Shown: positions 27,377 to 36,335 of the stretch, one piece after another
How the letters are laid out: the number at the start of each line of letters is the position of its first letter
Numbering within the stretch: the stretch's first letter is position 1
Assembly: GCA_937902995.1 (NCBI GenBank)
Contig: CALEKY010000168.1
Coordinates: forward strand, 1 to 52,933
DNA length: 52,933 bases
Origin: an uncultured Sinobacteraceae bacterium
GTDB lineage: Bacteria; Pseudomonadota; Gammaproteobacteria; Steroidobacterales; Steroidobacteraceae
Direction of reading: 5' to 3'
Position numbers and translations under genes: made by a program
The notes under the pieces: model-generated
The model's input: the letters and a program-made list of their open reading frames with translations, nothing else
The model's database searches: none
Told to the model about the DNA's origin: nothing

Positions 27377-27540
27377 ATTTTGATGCACTAGATATCACTG
27401 AGGCGACATAAGGAATGCGACAGGATCATCAGTTTGCGTTACGAGATTCCCTGAACGACGAGAAGGACGCGAGACATGTCACACTCACGTTGCAGTTTCC
27501 GAAACATGTCGCCCAATGACGACGTTCTTGGAAACTTAGG

Positions 27541-28569
27541 CTAGGGCGCTTTCGATCCAGCTCCGAAGAAGAGACAAACACACGCAAGTACGGTCACGGA
27601 TGAGACCGCGATTGCAGGCGCCGCCTGCGGCCAGATATGCGACGCGAAGCCTAAGGGCAGAACGACTGCCAAATTGACTAGCCACAGCGACATCGTGACT
27701 TTGAAGTGGCCGCCCCACCTGCGCGCAAGAATCTGATAGGCATGGCTGCGATGCGCTTCGTACCAACGCTCCCCCTGCAAGATTCGGTGCACGAGCGTCA
27801 CGGTCGCATCGGCAATGAATACTGCGTTGAGAGTGATCGCAGTCCAATAACTCAGCAATCCGGACGCATCTAACCAAAGCGCTAAAGCTGCGAGCCAAAA
27901 TCCCAGGAACCCGCTGCCCACGTCTCCCATGAAGATCTTCGCCGGGGGCCAGTTCCAAACCAAAAAACCCAGGCAAGCTCCGGCAGAAACCAAGAGAACG
28001 AAAGAAGCATCCAAACCCAAGTCGTTCGCGCCGCCCACCCCTGGCAACAGCGCGGAAGTCAGAATCACAAACAATGCCTGCGATGCTGCGATTCCATCAA
28101 TGCCGTCCATGAAGTTGAACAGGTTGATGCTCCAGACAACGGCGATTACCGCAACCACCGAAATAATCCAACCCGTTATCCCCATCGCCGCATCGGTATC
28201 GCGCGCGACAAAATAGATAAGGAAAACGGCGATGGCGGCGGCGATCAGATGCACACCGAACCTCGGCAATGCAGGCAACGACCACCGATCGTCGGCGTAA
28301 CCAATCGCTCCTACCAATACCCCTCCAGCAAAAAGCGCGATCGAAACTTCGATCGGCAATCCGAACGCTCCAAATGAGATCAAGATCCCGAGCACCGAGA
28401 TCGTCACGATCGCTAGACCGCCGCCGCGCGCTGTGGCAACAGTATGCGAGCTTCGCGAATTAGGAACATCCAGCACCCCTCTAGCGAGGGAATGGGCACG
28501 TACTCTCCAAGTCAGAAACGCGGCGAGCAACGCCGCCAGTCCGAACCAGCAAATCTCAGCCCACGCCAC
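27541..28569 (-). CDS. wbpL: undecaprenyl-phosphate sugar-1-P transferase, WbpL-like
   Basis: A second WecA/MraY-family initiator, 342 residues, with about ten hydrophobic helices and motifs DVPNSRSSH, DDRWSLPALPRFG, NLFNFMDGIDGIAASQ, FMGDVGSGFLGFW and RSHAYQILARRWGGH. Its neighbours (4-reductase upstream, WbpM-like downstream) match the P. aeruginosa wbpL setting, where WbpL loads FucNAc or QuiNAc onto undecaprenyl phosphate. The frame opens at 28620, but GTG 28569 has AAGGA at 8-nt spacing and overlaps the reductase stop by 14 bp, so it was preferred. Confidence 0.87.
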   Translation of the reverse strand: MAWAEICWFGLAALLAAFLTWRVRAHSLARGVLDVPNSRSSHTVATARGGGLAIVTISVLGILISFGAFGLPIEVSIALFAGGVLVGAIGYADDRWSLPALPRFGVHLIAAAIAVFLIYFVARDTDAAMGITGWIISVVAVIAVVWSINLFNFMDGIDGIAASQALFVILTSALLPGVGGANDLGLDASFVLLVSAGACLGFLVWNWPPAKIFMGDVGSGFLGFWLAALALWLDASGLLSYWTAITLNAVFIADATVTLVHRILQGERWYEAHRSHAYQILARRWGGHFKVTMSLWLVNLAVVLPLGFASHIWPQAAPAIAVSSVTVLACVCLFFGAGSKAP

Positions 28570-29518
28570 GGCGAGATTCCTTAAACCATTGGACGGTACG
28601 TTCGATGCCTTCTTGAGCACTCATAGGCGGTTTCCAATCCAGGCCCGCGCAGGTCTCTGTGATATCCACCTGTAGCGAGTCGAGCAGCCTGCCGACTTCA
28701 GCCTGTCGACCTGCTGCTGCGCCAAGAAGCCGAAGGAGCCCCACAGGTGCGGGCATCAGCCTCGCTTCTCTTCGACCTAGCGCTTTTCCGATGCATCTCA
28801 CCAAATCAGATGTCGATAGGTCGTCATTATCGGATACGAGCCAAACCTTCCCCGGCGCGTCAGGCGAATCGCGAACGACAAGCAGCAAACTAATGAGATT
28901 CCAAATGCTCACAAGACTGCGCTTGTTACGCACGGAACCGAACGGCAGTGGCCATCCTCGCTCCACGAGCGCAAGCAACCGCCGAAAGTTCGCCCCCACT
29001 CCAGGGCCATAGATGAGCGGCGGCCGCACGATCACGACTTCTAGACCTGTATCCGCTGCAATCTTCAATAGAGCCTGTTCCGCTTCCAACTTCGATTTGC
29101 CATAGGCATCTTCGGGAGATGGCTGATCATGCGCGGTAAATGGACGGCCATGAGTTCGCTCGCCATTGACCTTGATTGAGCTCAGATAGACGAAACGCTT
29201 GACACCCGCGGCGGCGGCCCTTCTTGCCAGCACCTGCGTGGCATGGACGTTAAGGCGCCTAAAGAGATCCGCATCCCCCGGGCCTGCATGCATTACATGC
29301 ACGCGGGCGGCAAGGTGGTAAATGCAATCGATCCCATTCAACTGTGACGGGCTCAGCGAGTCAGGCGCGTTGAGATCGAAACAAATACTGGGCTGTTGAT
29401 CCGGACCCGACGACCGCCCGCGAACCGCCTGCACCACGCAATGACCTTGCTCGCGAAGAGCATCGACCAGATGCCTTCCGACGAACCCCGTAGACCCGGT
29501 AACGAGCACACACCCCAT
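28556..29518 (-). CDS. wbpV: NAD-dependent epimerase/reductase, WbpV-like
   Basis: A 320-residue extended short-chain dehydrogenase: VLVTGSTGFVGRHLVDAL Rossmann start, YLSSIKVNGE, catalytic YGKSK near residue 140, and FGSVRNKRSLV in the substrate half. Family members next to WbpM-type dehydratases reduce the 4-keto-6-deoxy intermediate to UDP-QuiNAc or UDP-FucNAc (WbpV, WreQ). It is translationally overlapped with the WbpL-like gene. A simple UDP-sugar 4-epimerase role cannot be excluded, but context favours the reductase. Confidence 0.8.
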   Translation of the reverse strand: MGCVLVTGSTGFVGRHLVDALREQGHCVVQAVRGRSSGPDQQPSICFDLNAPDSLSPSQLNGIDCIYHLAARVHVMHAGPGDADLFRRLNVHATQVLARRAAAAGVKRFVYLSSIKVNGERTHGRPFTAHDQPSPEDAYGKSKLEAEQALLKIAADTGLEVVIVRPPLIYGPGVGANFRRLLALVERGWPLPFGSVRNKRSLVSIWNLISLLLVVRDSPDAPGKVWLVSDNDDLSTSDLVRCIGKALGRREARLMPAPVGLLRLLGAAAGRQAEVGRLLDSLQVDITETCAGLDWKPPMSAQEGIERTVQWFKESRRGVG

Positions 29519-29810
29519 AAAGCTTCGCTGTCCCCACTTGATCCTATTTCATCCCAGCACGAGCGGGCGAAACATCTTGCGCCGACGGCCAGGCAATTCG
29601 TTGAAATCTCCTTCGACAAGCCCGTCCCCCATCAACGGATCGCATCGACCGTAGTGACGTCCCGGATTGCATTACTCGACCACAAGCTGCAGCGGTGCAA
29701 GTCTTCCGGAAAAAAAAGCTATCATTACACAGTTCTTACACTGGCGCGTACCAACGCGGCGGCGGGATTTTGCCTAATTATTTTGAGAATAAGCAGAGAT
29801 TTCCCGTGCG
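29519..29810. other. divergent intergenic region
   Basis: 292 bp between the divergent reductase (minus) and acyltransferase (plus) genes. The part 29706-29795 is AT-rich, with an A8 run at 29711-29718 and TTACAC repeated (CATTACACAG, CTTACACTGG), so promoters for both directions are expected here, but I cannot pick convincing -35/-10 pairs. No gene or known RNA seen. Confidence 0.4.
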
Positions 29811-31718
29811 ATGAAGATAGACAAGTATCGTCCTGATATTGATGGCCTCAGAGCGATCGCCGTACTGGCCGTCGTACTCCATCACGTCAACTACTCTCTT
29901 CTCCCGGGGGGGTTTGTCGGGGTCGATATATTCTTTGTGATCTCCGGGTTCCTTATCACATCTCAGATATATCAGGAGATTCGGTCCGGTTCCTTTTCGC
30001 TCAAAAGCTTCTACAAACGCCGAATCAACCGCATCGCACCCGCGTTGTGCTGCGTAATCATCGTTTGCTTGGCATTCGGTTTCCTCCTGTTGCCACCAGC
30101 CGACTTGTCGAAGCTGGCAATTAGCGCAGCCCTCGCATTCTTTGGCGCATCGAATTTCTATTTCTGGCGCGAATACCGGGACTACTTTGCAGGAGATAGC
30201 AGCGAAGCAATCCTCTTGCACACATGGTCACTTGGAATCGAAGAGCAATTTTATTTCTTCTGGCCTCCCTTACTGTTGCTTCTCAGTCGATCTACACGCC
30301 ATCTTCTGGTGCCCGTTCTGCTCGGACTCACTGCGCTAGCAGCCGCCGCCTCGCAAGTTGGAACATCAATATCCATCTCGGCCTCCTATTACCTCCTTCC
30401 GAGCCGCTTCTTTGAACTACTGATCGGAGGCTTCCTCGCAGTACTGATCACATTCAAAAAGCCGAGATCCCGCATGGCAGCCAACCTTTGCACGGCTGCG
30501 GGTCTCGCCCTCATCGGATGCACCCTGGCTGTCCTGAACCGAGGCTCTTCGTTTCCCGGCATCAATGCGCTCTACCCGTGCGTAGGCACGGCACTCCTAA
30601 TCTGGGCAGGAAGCAACGGAGTCACTTCACCGTTACTGACGAACAGGCTCATGGTCTCGGTCGGTCTCATCTCCTACTCTCTCTATCTATGGCATTGGCC
30701 GATTCTCGCTTATCTCCGCTATATCAACATCCCGATCAACTTGCCGGTCGGGATCGTTGCTCTCTGCACTTCATTCATCCTTGCATGGCTGTCTTGGAAG
30801 TATGTGGAGCAGCCTTTCCGCCGCGACGGCGCAAGTATCCCGTTTCAACGCGTCCTACTGACAAGATACTTTGCCCCAGCCTCTGTGCTGCTTGTACTCA
30901 CCGTGGTAACCATACTCAATCACGGCTTCCCACAGCGGTTTGACCCGCAGGTTGCCACGTTTGAATCAATGGTCGCCTCGAAACCAGACGTTCTTCGCGC
31001 CGGATGCCATGTCGCGGCAGCCTTTTACAAGGCTGCCCCAAATCCGAAATGTCGACTTGGTGCAAAGAGACAAGAAATCGATGGCATCCTAGTTGGCGAC
31101 TCGTATGCGAATCACTTCACCGGCATGATCGACGTAATGGCCAAAATCGATGGAATTTCGATCATGGACTACACAATGGCTGGATGCCTACCCGTCTTGG
31201 GATATAACAAGTCTCGAGACGCCTACCGAGAGAAATGCTCTCTTCGCAATCAGCTTGCAATCGACCTAATCGAACGCAATCGCTATCGCTACGTGATCTT
31301 TGCTGGAAGTTGGCCCGCCTCAGATGAAGCCTCCGCGTATATTGAAGCAACGCTCGACCGTGCAATCGCCACCGGTGCCGAAGTAATCCTCATTCTCGAC
31401 AACCAAAAGATTCCGCGCGGCGCGAGGTGTCCAATTAGACAATTGGTGTTCGCCTCCACGAACAATTGCTCTGTTCCCCAGTCGCCCAAGCCAGCTTATT
31501 GGGCACGGATACGCGAGCGTTTTCCTCAGATTCGGTTTATAGATCCAAATGCAATAATCTGCGCAAAAGAACAATGCAATCCCGTAGTCAGCGGTACGTT
31601 GTTATATAGAGACGACACACACCTCAACGATATTGGATCAAGGCTACTAGGCCAGCAGTTCTTGAATCACGGGTACTCGCTGCTTTCTTTTCCTCGTGGG
31701 GGCGGCATGGGGCCGTAG
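29811..31718 (+). CDS. O-acyltransferase, acyltransferase-3 plus SGNH domain
   Basis: A 635-residue OafA/OafB-type enzyme that would O-acetylate the polysaccharide. Residues 1-360 form about ten membrane helices with the family start YRPDIDGLRAIAVLAVVLHH, GGFVGVDIFFVISGFLIT and LHTWSLGIEEQFYFFWP. The periplasmic C-terminal part is an SGNH hydrolase-like domain with GDSYANHF near residue 425 and DDTHLNDIGSRL near residue 600 (block I Ser and block V Asp/His). Both the transfer and the SGNH catalytic residues look intact. Modified sugar unknown. It is the only plus-strand gene of the second module. Confidence 0.88.
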   Translation: MKIDKYRPDIDGLRAIAVLAVVLHHVNYSLLPGGFVGVDIFFVISGFLITSQIYQEIRSGSFSLKSFYKRRINRIAPALCCVIIVCLAFGFLLLPPADLSKLAISAALAFFGASNFYFWREYRDYFAGDSSEAILLHTWSLGIEEQFYFFWPPLLLLLSRSTRHLLVPVLLGLTALAAAASQVGTSISISASYYLLPSRFFELLIGGFLAVLITFKKPRSRMAANLCTAAGLALIGCTLAVLNRGSSFPGINALYPCVGTALLIWAGSNGVTSPLLTNRLMVSVGLISYSLYLWHWPILAYLRYINIPINLPVGIVALCTSFILAWLSWKYVEQPFRRDGASIPFQRVLLTRYFAPASVLLVLTVVTILNHGFPQRFDPQVATFESMVASKPDVLRAGCHVAAAFYKAAPNPKCRLGAKRQEIDGILVGDSYANHFTGMIDVMAKIDGISIMDYTMAGCLPVLGYNKSRDAYREKCSLRNQLAIDLIERNRYRYVIFAGSWPASDEASAYIEATLDRAIATGAEVILILDNQKIPRGARCPIRQLVFASTNNCSVPQSPKPAYWARIRERFPQIRFIDPNAIICAKEQCNPVVSGTLLYRDDTHLNDIGSRLLGQQFLNHGYSLLSFPRGGGMGP

Positions 31719-31754
31719 CGTATCCACGCAGCCAGATCTGCACTCTGTGCTTGC

Positions 31755-32579
31755 CTATGTTCCGCGCGGATCGATTTTGGCTTTAAACGCAAGAAGCTTC
31801 ATCCGGAGCGGCGTGGGCACAAGCGCTTCAAACAAGGGCCAGCATGTTGCGACGTACGCAGCCATTGGCGCATTGATCATTCGACAGCCTTTAAGCCCCA
31901 ATTTCACCTGAGACCAGGCAGTCTTCAGGTTATTTCGACGCAACGTCTCCTCTGAGTACAAATAGTGAACCAGAGGCTCCGGGATGTTCGCAAAAACCAG
32001 ACCATCGCGGACGCACCGAAACCACAAGTCGTAGTCCTGCCGGCGACGCAGCGTTGGCAAGTACGACCCCGCACGAATGATCTTGTCCCGCCGGTACATC
32101 ACCGTTGGATGAATCAAAGGACAGGACCAGATCACCGCAACGATGCGAGAGTGCTCCGTGGGGACACGACGTTCGCGCACCGGTTCACCTGACGCCGTCA
32201 CATCAAGCGCATAGCTACCGACGATATCGACATCCGGATGCGACTCCAAGAACGCAACTTGTCGCTCCAGCCGGTGCGGAACCGAACGGTCATCCGCATC
32301 CATCCGTGCCACCAATGTCCCACGCGCCTCTTGAACTCCTCTATTGAGGACGGCTCCGAGCCCCTGATTCTCTTGATTGAGGATAACTCGCACTCTCGCA
32401 TCTCGACGAGCGTACTCAGCAATTACGTCAACACTGCCGTCAGTAGAAGCATCGTCAATTATGAGGAACTCGAAGTCCGCGAATGATTGCGCCAAAATGC
32501 TCTCGATAGCACCCGCTAAGTGAGGAAGCCCATTGAAGACCCCCATCAACACAGTAACTGCGGGAATGCCTTCTGACAT
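31755..32579 (-). CDS. glycosyltransferase, GT2 family
   Basis: A 274-residue GT-A enzyme: VTVLMGVFNGLPHLAGAIES start, DDASTDGS donor loop, ARMDADDRSVPHRL with the DXD site near residue 90, and YDLWFRC in the acceptor half, the WcaA/EpsE-like pattern. ATG 32579 has GAAGG upstream and begins the conserved domain; the frame opens 11 codons earlier. It sits between the convergent acyltransferase and the GT4 gene upstream (25-bp gap). Donor unknown. Confidence 0.83.
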   Translation of the reverse strand: MSEGIPAVTVLMGVFNGLPHLAGAIESILAQSFADFEFLIIDDASTDGSVDVIAEYARRDARVRVILNQENQGLGAVLNRGVQEARGTLVARMDADDRSVPHRLERQVAFLESHPDVDIVGSYALDVTASGEPVRERRVPTEHSRIVAVIWSCPLIHPTVMYRRDKIIRAGSYLPTLRRRQDYDLWFRCVRDGLVFANIPEPLVHYLYSEETLRRNNLKTAWSQVKLGLKGCRMINAPMAAYVATCWPLFEALVPTPLRMKLLAFKAKIDPRGT

Positions 32580-32604
32580 AGCATTGCCTTCCAGCAGTGT
32601 CGTC

Positions 32605-33729
32605 TTACCCACGGCCAGCAGGCCGCCCGCTCATGGAAGCGAGCAACCTCTTATACAAAAAGAGATACCTCTCTCCAGTAACTTTCATGTTCAGCTCTGA
32701 TAGAGCCACGTCACGATTGCTGCGCAGCGTGTTACGAAATCCGGCGCGGGACGCAAACTGCCGACTCAATTCCGAAAATTCACCCGTCCTGAATAACACG
32801 CAATCGAGCCCCGGAGCCCTTCCCAACTCAGCGTGCGGACCGATATCGCTAAGTATTAGGGGCAAACCCATCGCAGCCGCTTCCAATGCGGCATTCGGAA
32901 AACCCTCCGCTCGTGAGGCAGAGACAAAAACGTCGGCGGCCGCGAGGTAGGGTCGTACATCCGTTCGTCGCCCAATAATTCGGGCATACTTGCCCGCAAT
33001 TGATTCACACCGCGCACGCAACGGTCCGTCACCAACCATCACCAAAGCGTACTCGCCATTGTTTTGTAAAGCCTCGAATGCCCGTAACACGGTCTCTGGA
33101 TCCTTCCGCTCGGAAAGATGCCCGACGGACACAAACACCGTCGCATCCTTGGGAATACCAAGTTCTTCACAAACGCTCTCTCGAGCATCGAACTCGAGAG
33201 GATTGTAGTAGTCCACATCAACTCCATTTTGAATGACCGTCACGTCGCTGAGCTTATCTGCCAGCTCTCGAGCCACCGCGCGCGAAACCGTAACCACTTG
33301 GCTGACGTTCGCAAGCGCCCGCAAATGCGCCCAACTCATAACGGCTCCCCGCAACCGTCCATACGTCATTTTGTAGTCCAGCCACGGAACAGTACGTAGC
33401 GTGGCCACGGTTACCCTATCACTTAAGAAACGCGCAGCGATCGTGTCCGCTCTTATGCCCTGACTGTGCACAACTTCCGCCGACCTTGCACGACAGAAAT
33501 CAGCAACTGCCGGTCCCGCAGACTGCAGGGTAGCCCAGCGGCTCATTCCTAGCCCGATGACTTCTATACCCTGCTTAATGAACTCATCACGCAGCGAATC
33601 CGCCGGATCTGGCGAAAGCGTAACCACCAATGGTTGGCACCCACTTCCTCGTATGCAACGAACAATGTTGAGAAGCTGACGAGTGGGTCCGGTGCGCTGC
33701 AGCGTCGAAACCAAGTAGACGATCTTCAT
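32605..33729 (-). CDS. glycosyltransferase, GT4 family
   Basis: A 374-residue GT-B enzyme: MKIVYLVSTLQRTGPTRQLLN start, VHSQGIRADTIAAR, FVSVGHLSERKDPETVLRAF linker and SRAEGFPNAALEAAAMGLPLI (EX7E, near residue 285). The frame opens 53 codons further upstream, but ATG 33729 starts the conserved domain. It is 22 bp downstream of the adenylate-forming ligase gene. Donor and linkage unknown. Confidence 0.83.
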   Translation of the reverse strand: MKIVYLVSTLQRTGPTRQLLNIVRCIRGSGCQPLVVTLSPDPADSLRDEFIKQGIEVIGLGMSRWATLQSAGPAVADFCRARSAEVVHSQGIRADTIAARFLSDRVTVATLRTVPWLDYKMTYGRLRGAVMSWAHLRALANVSQVVTVSRAVARELADKLSDVTVIQNGVDVDYYNPLEFDARESVCEELGIPKDATVFVSVGHLSERKDPETVLRAFEALQNNGEYALVMVGDGPLRARCESIAGKYARIIGRRTDVRPYLAAADVFVSASRAEGFPNAALEAAAMGLPLILSDIGPHAELGRAPGLDCVLFRTGEFSELSRQFASRAGFRNTLRSNRDVALSELNMKVTGERYLFLYKRLLASMSGRPAGRG

Positions 33730-33751
33730 TCGACTTATTCGACTACGGGAA

Positions 33752-35122
33752 TCACGCTGCCATACCCTTCGAGGGGAGCTTCGACACCACGAAGTCGAAC
33801 TTCCCTGTGATCGACTCGTGAAGGTCGTCCGTGTATTCAAATCGAATTTGCACACTTTCGCCGAGTACGGAACGCAATCTCGACGCAATACGCTCAGTCA
33901 CCAACGACGGCACCTCCGCCGTAACCATCAGCCGCACCGTGTACGCATTGATATCCTCTTGTACAAGCTGAAAGCGGCGTATGTTTGGATGGTGCTCCGT
34001 GACGCCGATGGTGTGGACAAAAAAGTTGGAATCCACCAAAGCACCGTTAGCCGCACGAATAACGCTGCTCTGACGACCAGCCACGCGCTCCAGCAGCGGG
34101 TACGGGCGTCCGCACTCACACCGAGTCTTCGTGGCCCACGCCGCCTGATCTCCGATGCGGTAACGCAGAATCGGCATGGAGAAATTATTCAAACTAGTCA
34201 CCAACACGTGTCCGATCCCCCCTGGAGGACATGGCCGTCCAAGGTCATCGACAATCTCCACATATACATGGTCGCCCAAAATGTGTAGCCCAGAGGCATG
34301 CTCGCACTCGGATGCGATGGCGCCGGTCTCTCTCGCTCCGTAGTGATTGAAGACCTTTGTTCCAAATACAGATTCGATTCTCTCTCGCATCGGCTCGAAC
34401 AGCGTACCTGCACCCGTTTGGATCGGAGCATCTAATTTCACACGTATTCCTTTTTGCTCCGCGAAGTTTGCTAACTCATATGCAGCCGCCACATAACTTA
34501 TGATGACTTTCGGATGGTGCCTTTGAAGCACCCGGAGATAGCCCTCCATCTCTTGCTCTGTCATCTTGAAGCAGTTGAGAATGATGCGATTCCGAACAAA
34601 ATCTCTCAGCTTCAGATTCCAGCGCGTGCTTCCAAAATCTCGCTGCGCCCCCCAGATGCGTATCACGGCATCGAATGGCCCTGCACCGCGCCAGGATCTG
34701 ACGAGCAATGTTTGGGCGTTGGCATGCTCGTAGAAGTCCGGATCTTGCAGCACTTGGGTAGGCTGCCCGGTAGTGCCCCCCGACGAATTCCAGTACGAAC
34801 CGCGCCGGACGTGATCACTCGAATGGAGGCGGTCACCAAGTGCACGGATACTTTCTTTCGTCAGAATAGGCAGAATTCGCATATCATCCGGACTCGCCCT
34901 TTCCAATCGATCACGCTCGTCTGAACCCAGTCCCTTCGCAAACTCAGCATAGTAAGGAACCGTTCGCACAGCGTGGTTAACCAGCTCTCGCAGACGCCTC
35001 GTCAATCTTTCCTCGTATTCATCTCGCGATGAAAACTGCGCACGCTTCAAATCTTTGTATATAACGAAGCGCTTCGTCCGCCGCGTCGTCGCCCAATTTA
35101 GAAATTTCTGTATGCGAAGCAT
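33752..35122 (-). CDS. adenylate-forming ligase, PaaK/CapK family
   Basis: A 456-residue member of the phenylacetate-CoA ligase/CapK branch of AMP-forming enzymes, which activate a carboxylate with ATP. Visible are the phosphate loop WNSSGGTTGQPTQV (near 120), HYGARETGAIASECEH (near 255) with the conserved aromatic-Glu motif, YRIGDQA with the ribose-binding Asp, and CECGRPYPLLERVAGR before the small C-terminal lid. CapK-like genes occur in capsule loci; their carboxylate substrate is not established. Start ATG 35122 is one base after the upstream GT4 stop, so coupled. Its presence beside a MurA-MurB pair raises the idea that it acts on a sugar carboxylate (inference). Confidence 0.8.
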   Translation of the reverse strand: MLRIQKFLNWATTRRTKRFVIYKDLKRAQFSSRDEYEERLTRRLRELVNHAVRTVPYYAEFAKGLGSDERDRLERASPDDMRILPILTKESIRALGDRLHSSDHVRRGSYWNSSGGTTGQPTQVLQDPDFYEHANAQTLLVRSWRGAGPFDAVIRIWGAQRDFGSTRWNLKLRDFVRNRIILNCFKMTEQEMEGYLRVLQRHHPKVIISYVAAAYELANFAEQKGIRVKLDAPIQTGAGTLFEPMRERIESVFGTKVFNHYGARETGAIASECEHASGLHILGDHVYVEIVDDLGRPCPPGGIGHVLVTSLNNFSMPILRYRIGDQAAWATKTRCECGRPYPLLERVAGRQSSVIRAANGALVDSNFFVHTIGVTEHHPNIRRFQLVQEDINAYTVRLMVTAEVPSLVTERIASRLRSVLGESVQIRFEYTDDLHESITGKFDFVVSKLPSKGMAA

Positions 35123-35123
35123 G

Positions 35124-36335
35124 CTATGCACCAAAAACGTTCTTACCCGCAGCCTCATTCGCAACTTGAACAAGCAAGTCCTCGTAAGCCGAGATCACTG
35201 CGTCAGATGAAAATCGCGAGACGCTCCCGAGTACTTTTTCTCGATTCCACGTCCTACTCACTGCCCTTACGATCGCCTGCGCAAATACGTCTTCTTTTCT
35301 TTCTCGCACCAAGTAACCGTTCTCACCTTCGATAATGATCTCAGCGGGACCGTGCGGACAATCAAGCGATACGACTGGAGTTCCGTATGCCAAGCTCTCC
35401 AGGAGACAGTTCGGCATACCTTCGACACGAGAACACAGTACAGTCGCCAGAGCGCCACGATACAGTGGCATCATTTCCCGCTGAAACCCTAAGAACAATA
35501 CCGCTTCGGAGATGCCAAGCCTCTTTGTCGCCTTGCGCATTTCGTCCTCAAGAGCTCCTTGCCCGGCAATTGCTAACTTCAGATCCGGAATATGGCGCAA
35601 GCAGATTGCGAAGCTTTCTATGAGGAATAGCGGGTCCTTGATATCTTCGAGCCTTCCTACGAACAGGATAGTCCGTTCCGGCAAACGCCCCTGCACTTCC
35701 ATTTTCTGATCGCTTACTGCTTTGATCTCAACGGGGTTGCCAATAGTCACCATCTTTTCCTGCGGAAGCCCAAAGCTCTCAATTAGATCTCGAGCCATTC
35801 CCTCAGACTGCGCAACAACCCGATCGCAGAGGCGATACAGTATTCTTGTCAGCATGGGCACCAGCACTCTCTGCCACATTCCTCGAGCAAGAGCAATCCG
35901 ATGACTGAGCGTGCTCCCGTTTCTCCCAACAACGGCTCCAGAAAAGACCCTCATCGCGCGACCAACTGCGCACGTAATTGCCAACTGATGATTGAATGCC
36001 AGGACGACAGCCGGTCTCGTACGCGCCAAGACCCGCCATAAAGCAAATACCCCTTCGCGTACCGTACGCTTCCCGAGATTGACGAGCTCAATATCCTTGT
36101 CGAGGGCCGTCTCGTACTGCGCTTTATTGAGATTGAGGACCACAATCTTCACGAAGTATCCACGGCTGGTTAATCCATTCGCGATGGTCACGCATACACG
36201 TTCTGTACCGCCGCCGCGAAGAGACCCTACAACCAGACAGATGCACGGACGACTCGTCTTCTCTCGACCGACCACGAAAGAAGCTTCGTGTGGCCAATCA
36301 TTCGGTGCACTGCTACGACGCATGAGCCTTAACAT
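35124..36335 (-). CDS. glycosyltransferase, GT4 family
   Basis: A 403-residue GT-B enzyme: CLVVGSLRGGGTERVCVTIA with the glycine-rich loop, ILFVGRLEDIKDPLFLIESF, and SRVEGMPNCLLESLAYGTPVVSLD (EX7E near residue 300) followed by GPAEII, the pattern of the N-acetylgalactosamine/amylovoran GT4 group. ATG 36335 has GAGG at 7-nt spacing inside the upstream polymerase gene (23-bp overlap); an in-frame GTG lies five codons earlier. Donor unknown. Confidence 0.83.
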   Translation of the reverse strand: MLRLMRRSSAPNDWPHEASFVVGREKTSRPCICLVVGSLRGGGTERVCVTIANGLTSRGYFVKIVVLNLNKAQYETALDKDIELVNLGKRTVREGVFALWRVLARTRPAVVLAFNHQLAITCAVGRAMRVFSGAVVGRNGSTLSHRIALARGMWQRVLVPMLTRILYRLCDRVVAQSEGMARDLIESFGLPQEKMVTIGNPVEIKAVSDQKMEVQGRLPERTILFVGRLEDIKDPLFLIESFAICLRHIPDLKLAIAGQGALEDEMRKATKRLGISEAVLFLGFQREMMPLYRGALATVLCSRVEGMPNCLLESLAYGTPVVSLDCPHGPAEIIIEGENGYLVRERKEDVFAQAIVRAVSRTWNREKVLGSVSRFSSDAVISAYEDLLVQVANEAAGKNVFGA

